Assembly (NCBI GenBank): GCA_902592345.1
Contig: CACJEE010000008.1
Span: 1-42,630, forward strand
Direction: 5' to 3'
DNA from: an uncultured Alphaproteobacteria bacterium
GTDB taxonomy: Bacteria; Pseudomonadota; Alphaproteobacteria; HIMB59; GCA-002718135
DNA: 42,630 nt
Each line of letters begins with the position of its first letter. Position 1 is the stretch's first letter. Below, one piece after another: positions 42,601 through 42,630 of the stretch. A program made the translations under genes and the position numbers. The notes below the pieces were generated by a model, which worked only from the letters and a program-made list of their open reading frames with translations, did not search any database and was not told the DNA's origin.

Positions 42601-42630
42601 ATGAAAAAAAGAATCCTTTTGAAGTTATCA
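42601..42630 (+). CDS. pyrH: Start of UMP kinase; truncated by the window edge
   Basis: ATG right after the tsf stop encoding MKKRILLKLS, consistent with PyrH and the conserved rpsB-tsf-pyrH order. Confidence 0.7.
   Translation, partial: MKKRILLKLS

Overview
AT-rich, very compact window that reads as a streamlined, probably marine, alphaproteobacterium. The taxonomy is my inference from gene order and composition. Almost everything is housekeeping. From left to right: a glycosyltransferase fragment and two amino-acid ABC permeases; a broken iolE-like gene; a class I glutamine amidotransferase; glpK; parE; an aminotransferase-glnB-glnA cluster on the minus strand; tRNA-His and tRNA-Leu; tig-clpP-clpX-lon-HU; tRNA-Val and tRNA-Asp; a complete 14-gene nuoA-N operon; and birA-coaX-rnj-(DUF1467-like)-proS-lolC/E-lolD-dnaE-rpsB-tsf-pyrH. 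I found no CRISPR array, mobile element, prophage or defence island. The notable signals are regulatory: (i) two tandem glnA-motif (glutamine riboswitch class) aptamers between glnB and glnA, followed by mutually exclusive helices near the glnA start; (ii) a candidate pseudoknot in the rpsB leader that would occlude the Shine-Dalgarno; (iii) a PII protein with an atypical T-loop; and (iv) an iolE-like gene broken at an A-tract junction, with about 20 residues missing plus a frame change. I did not see a convincing wholly new multi-gene system. No database searches or folding programs were run; family assignments are from recognised motifs.
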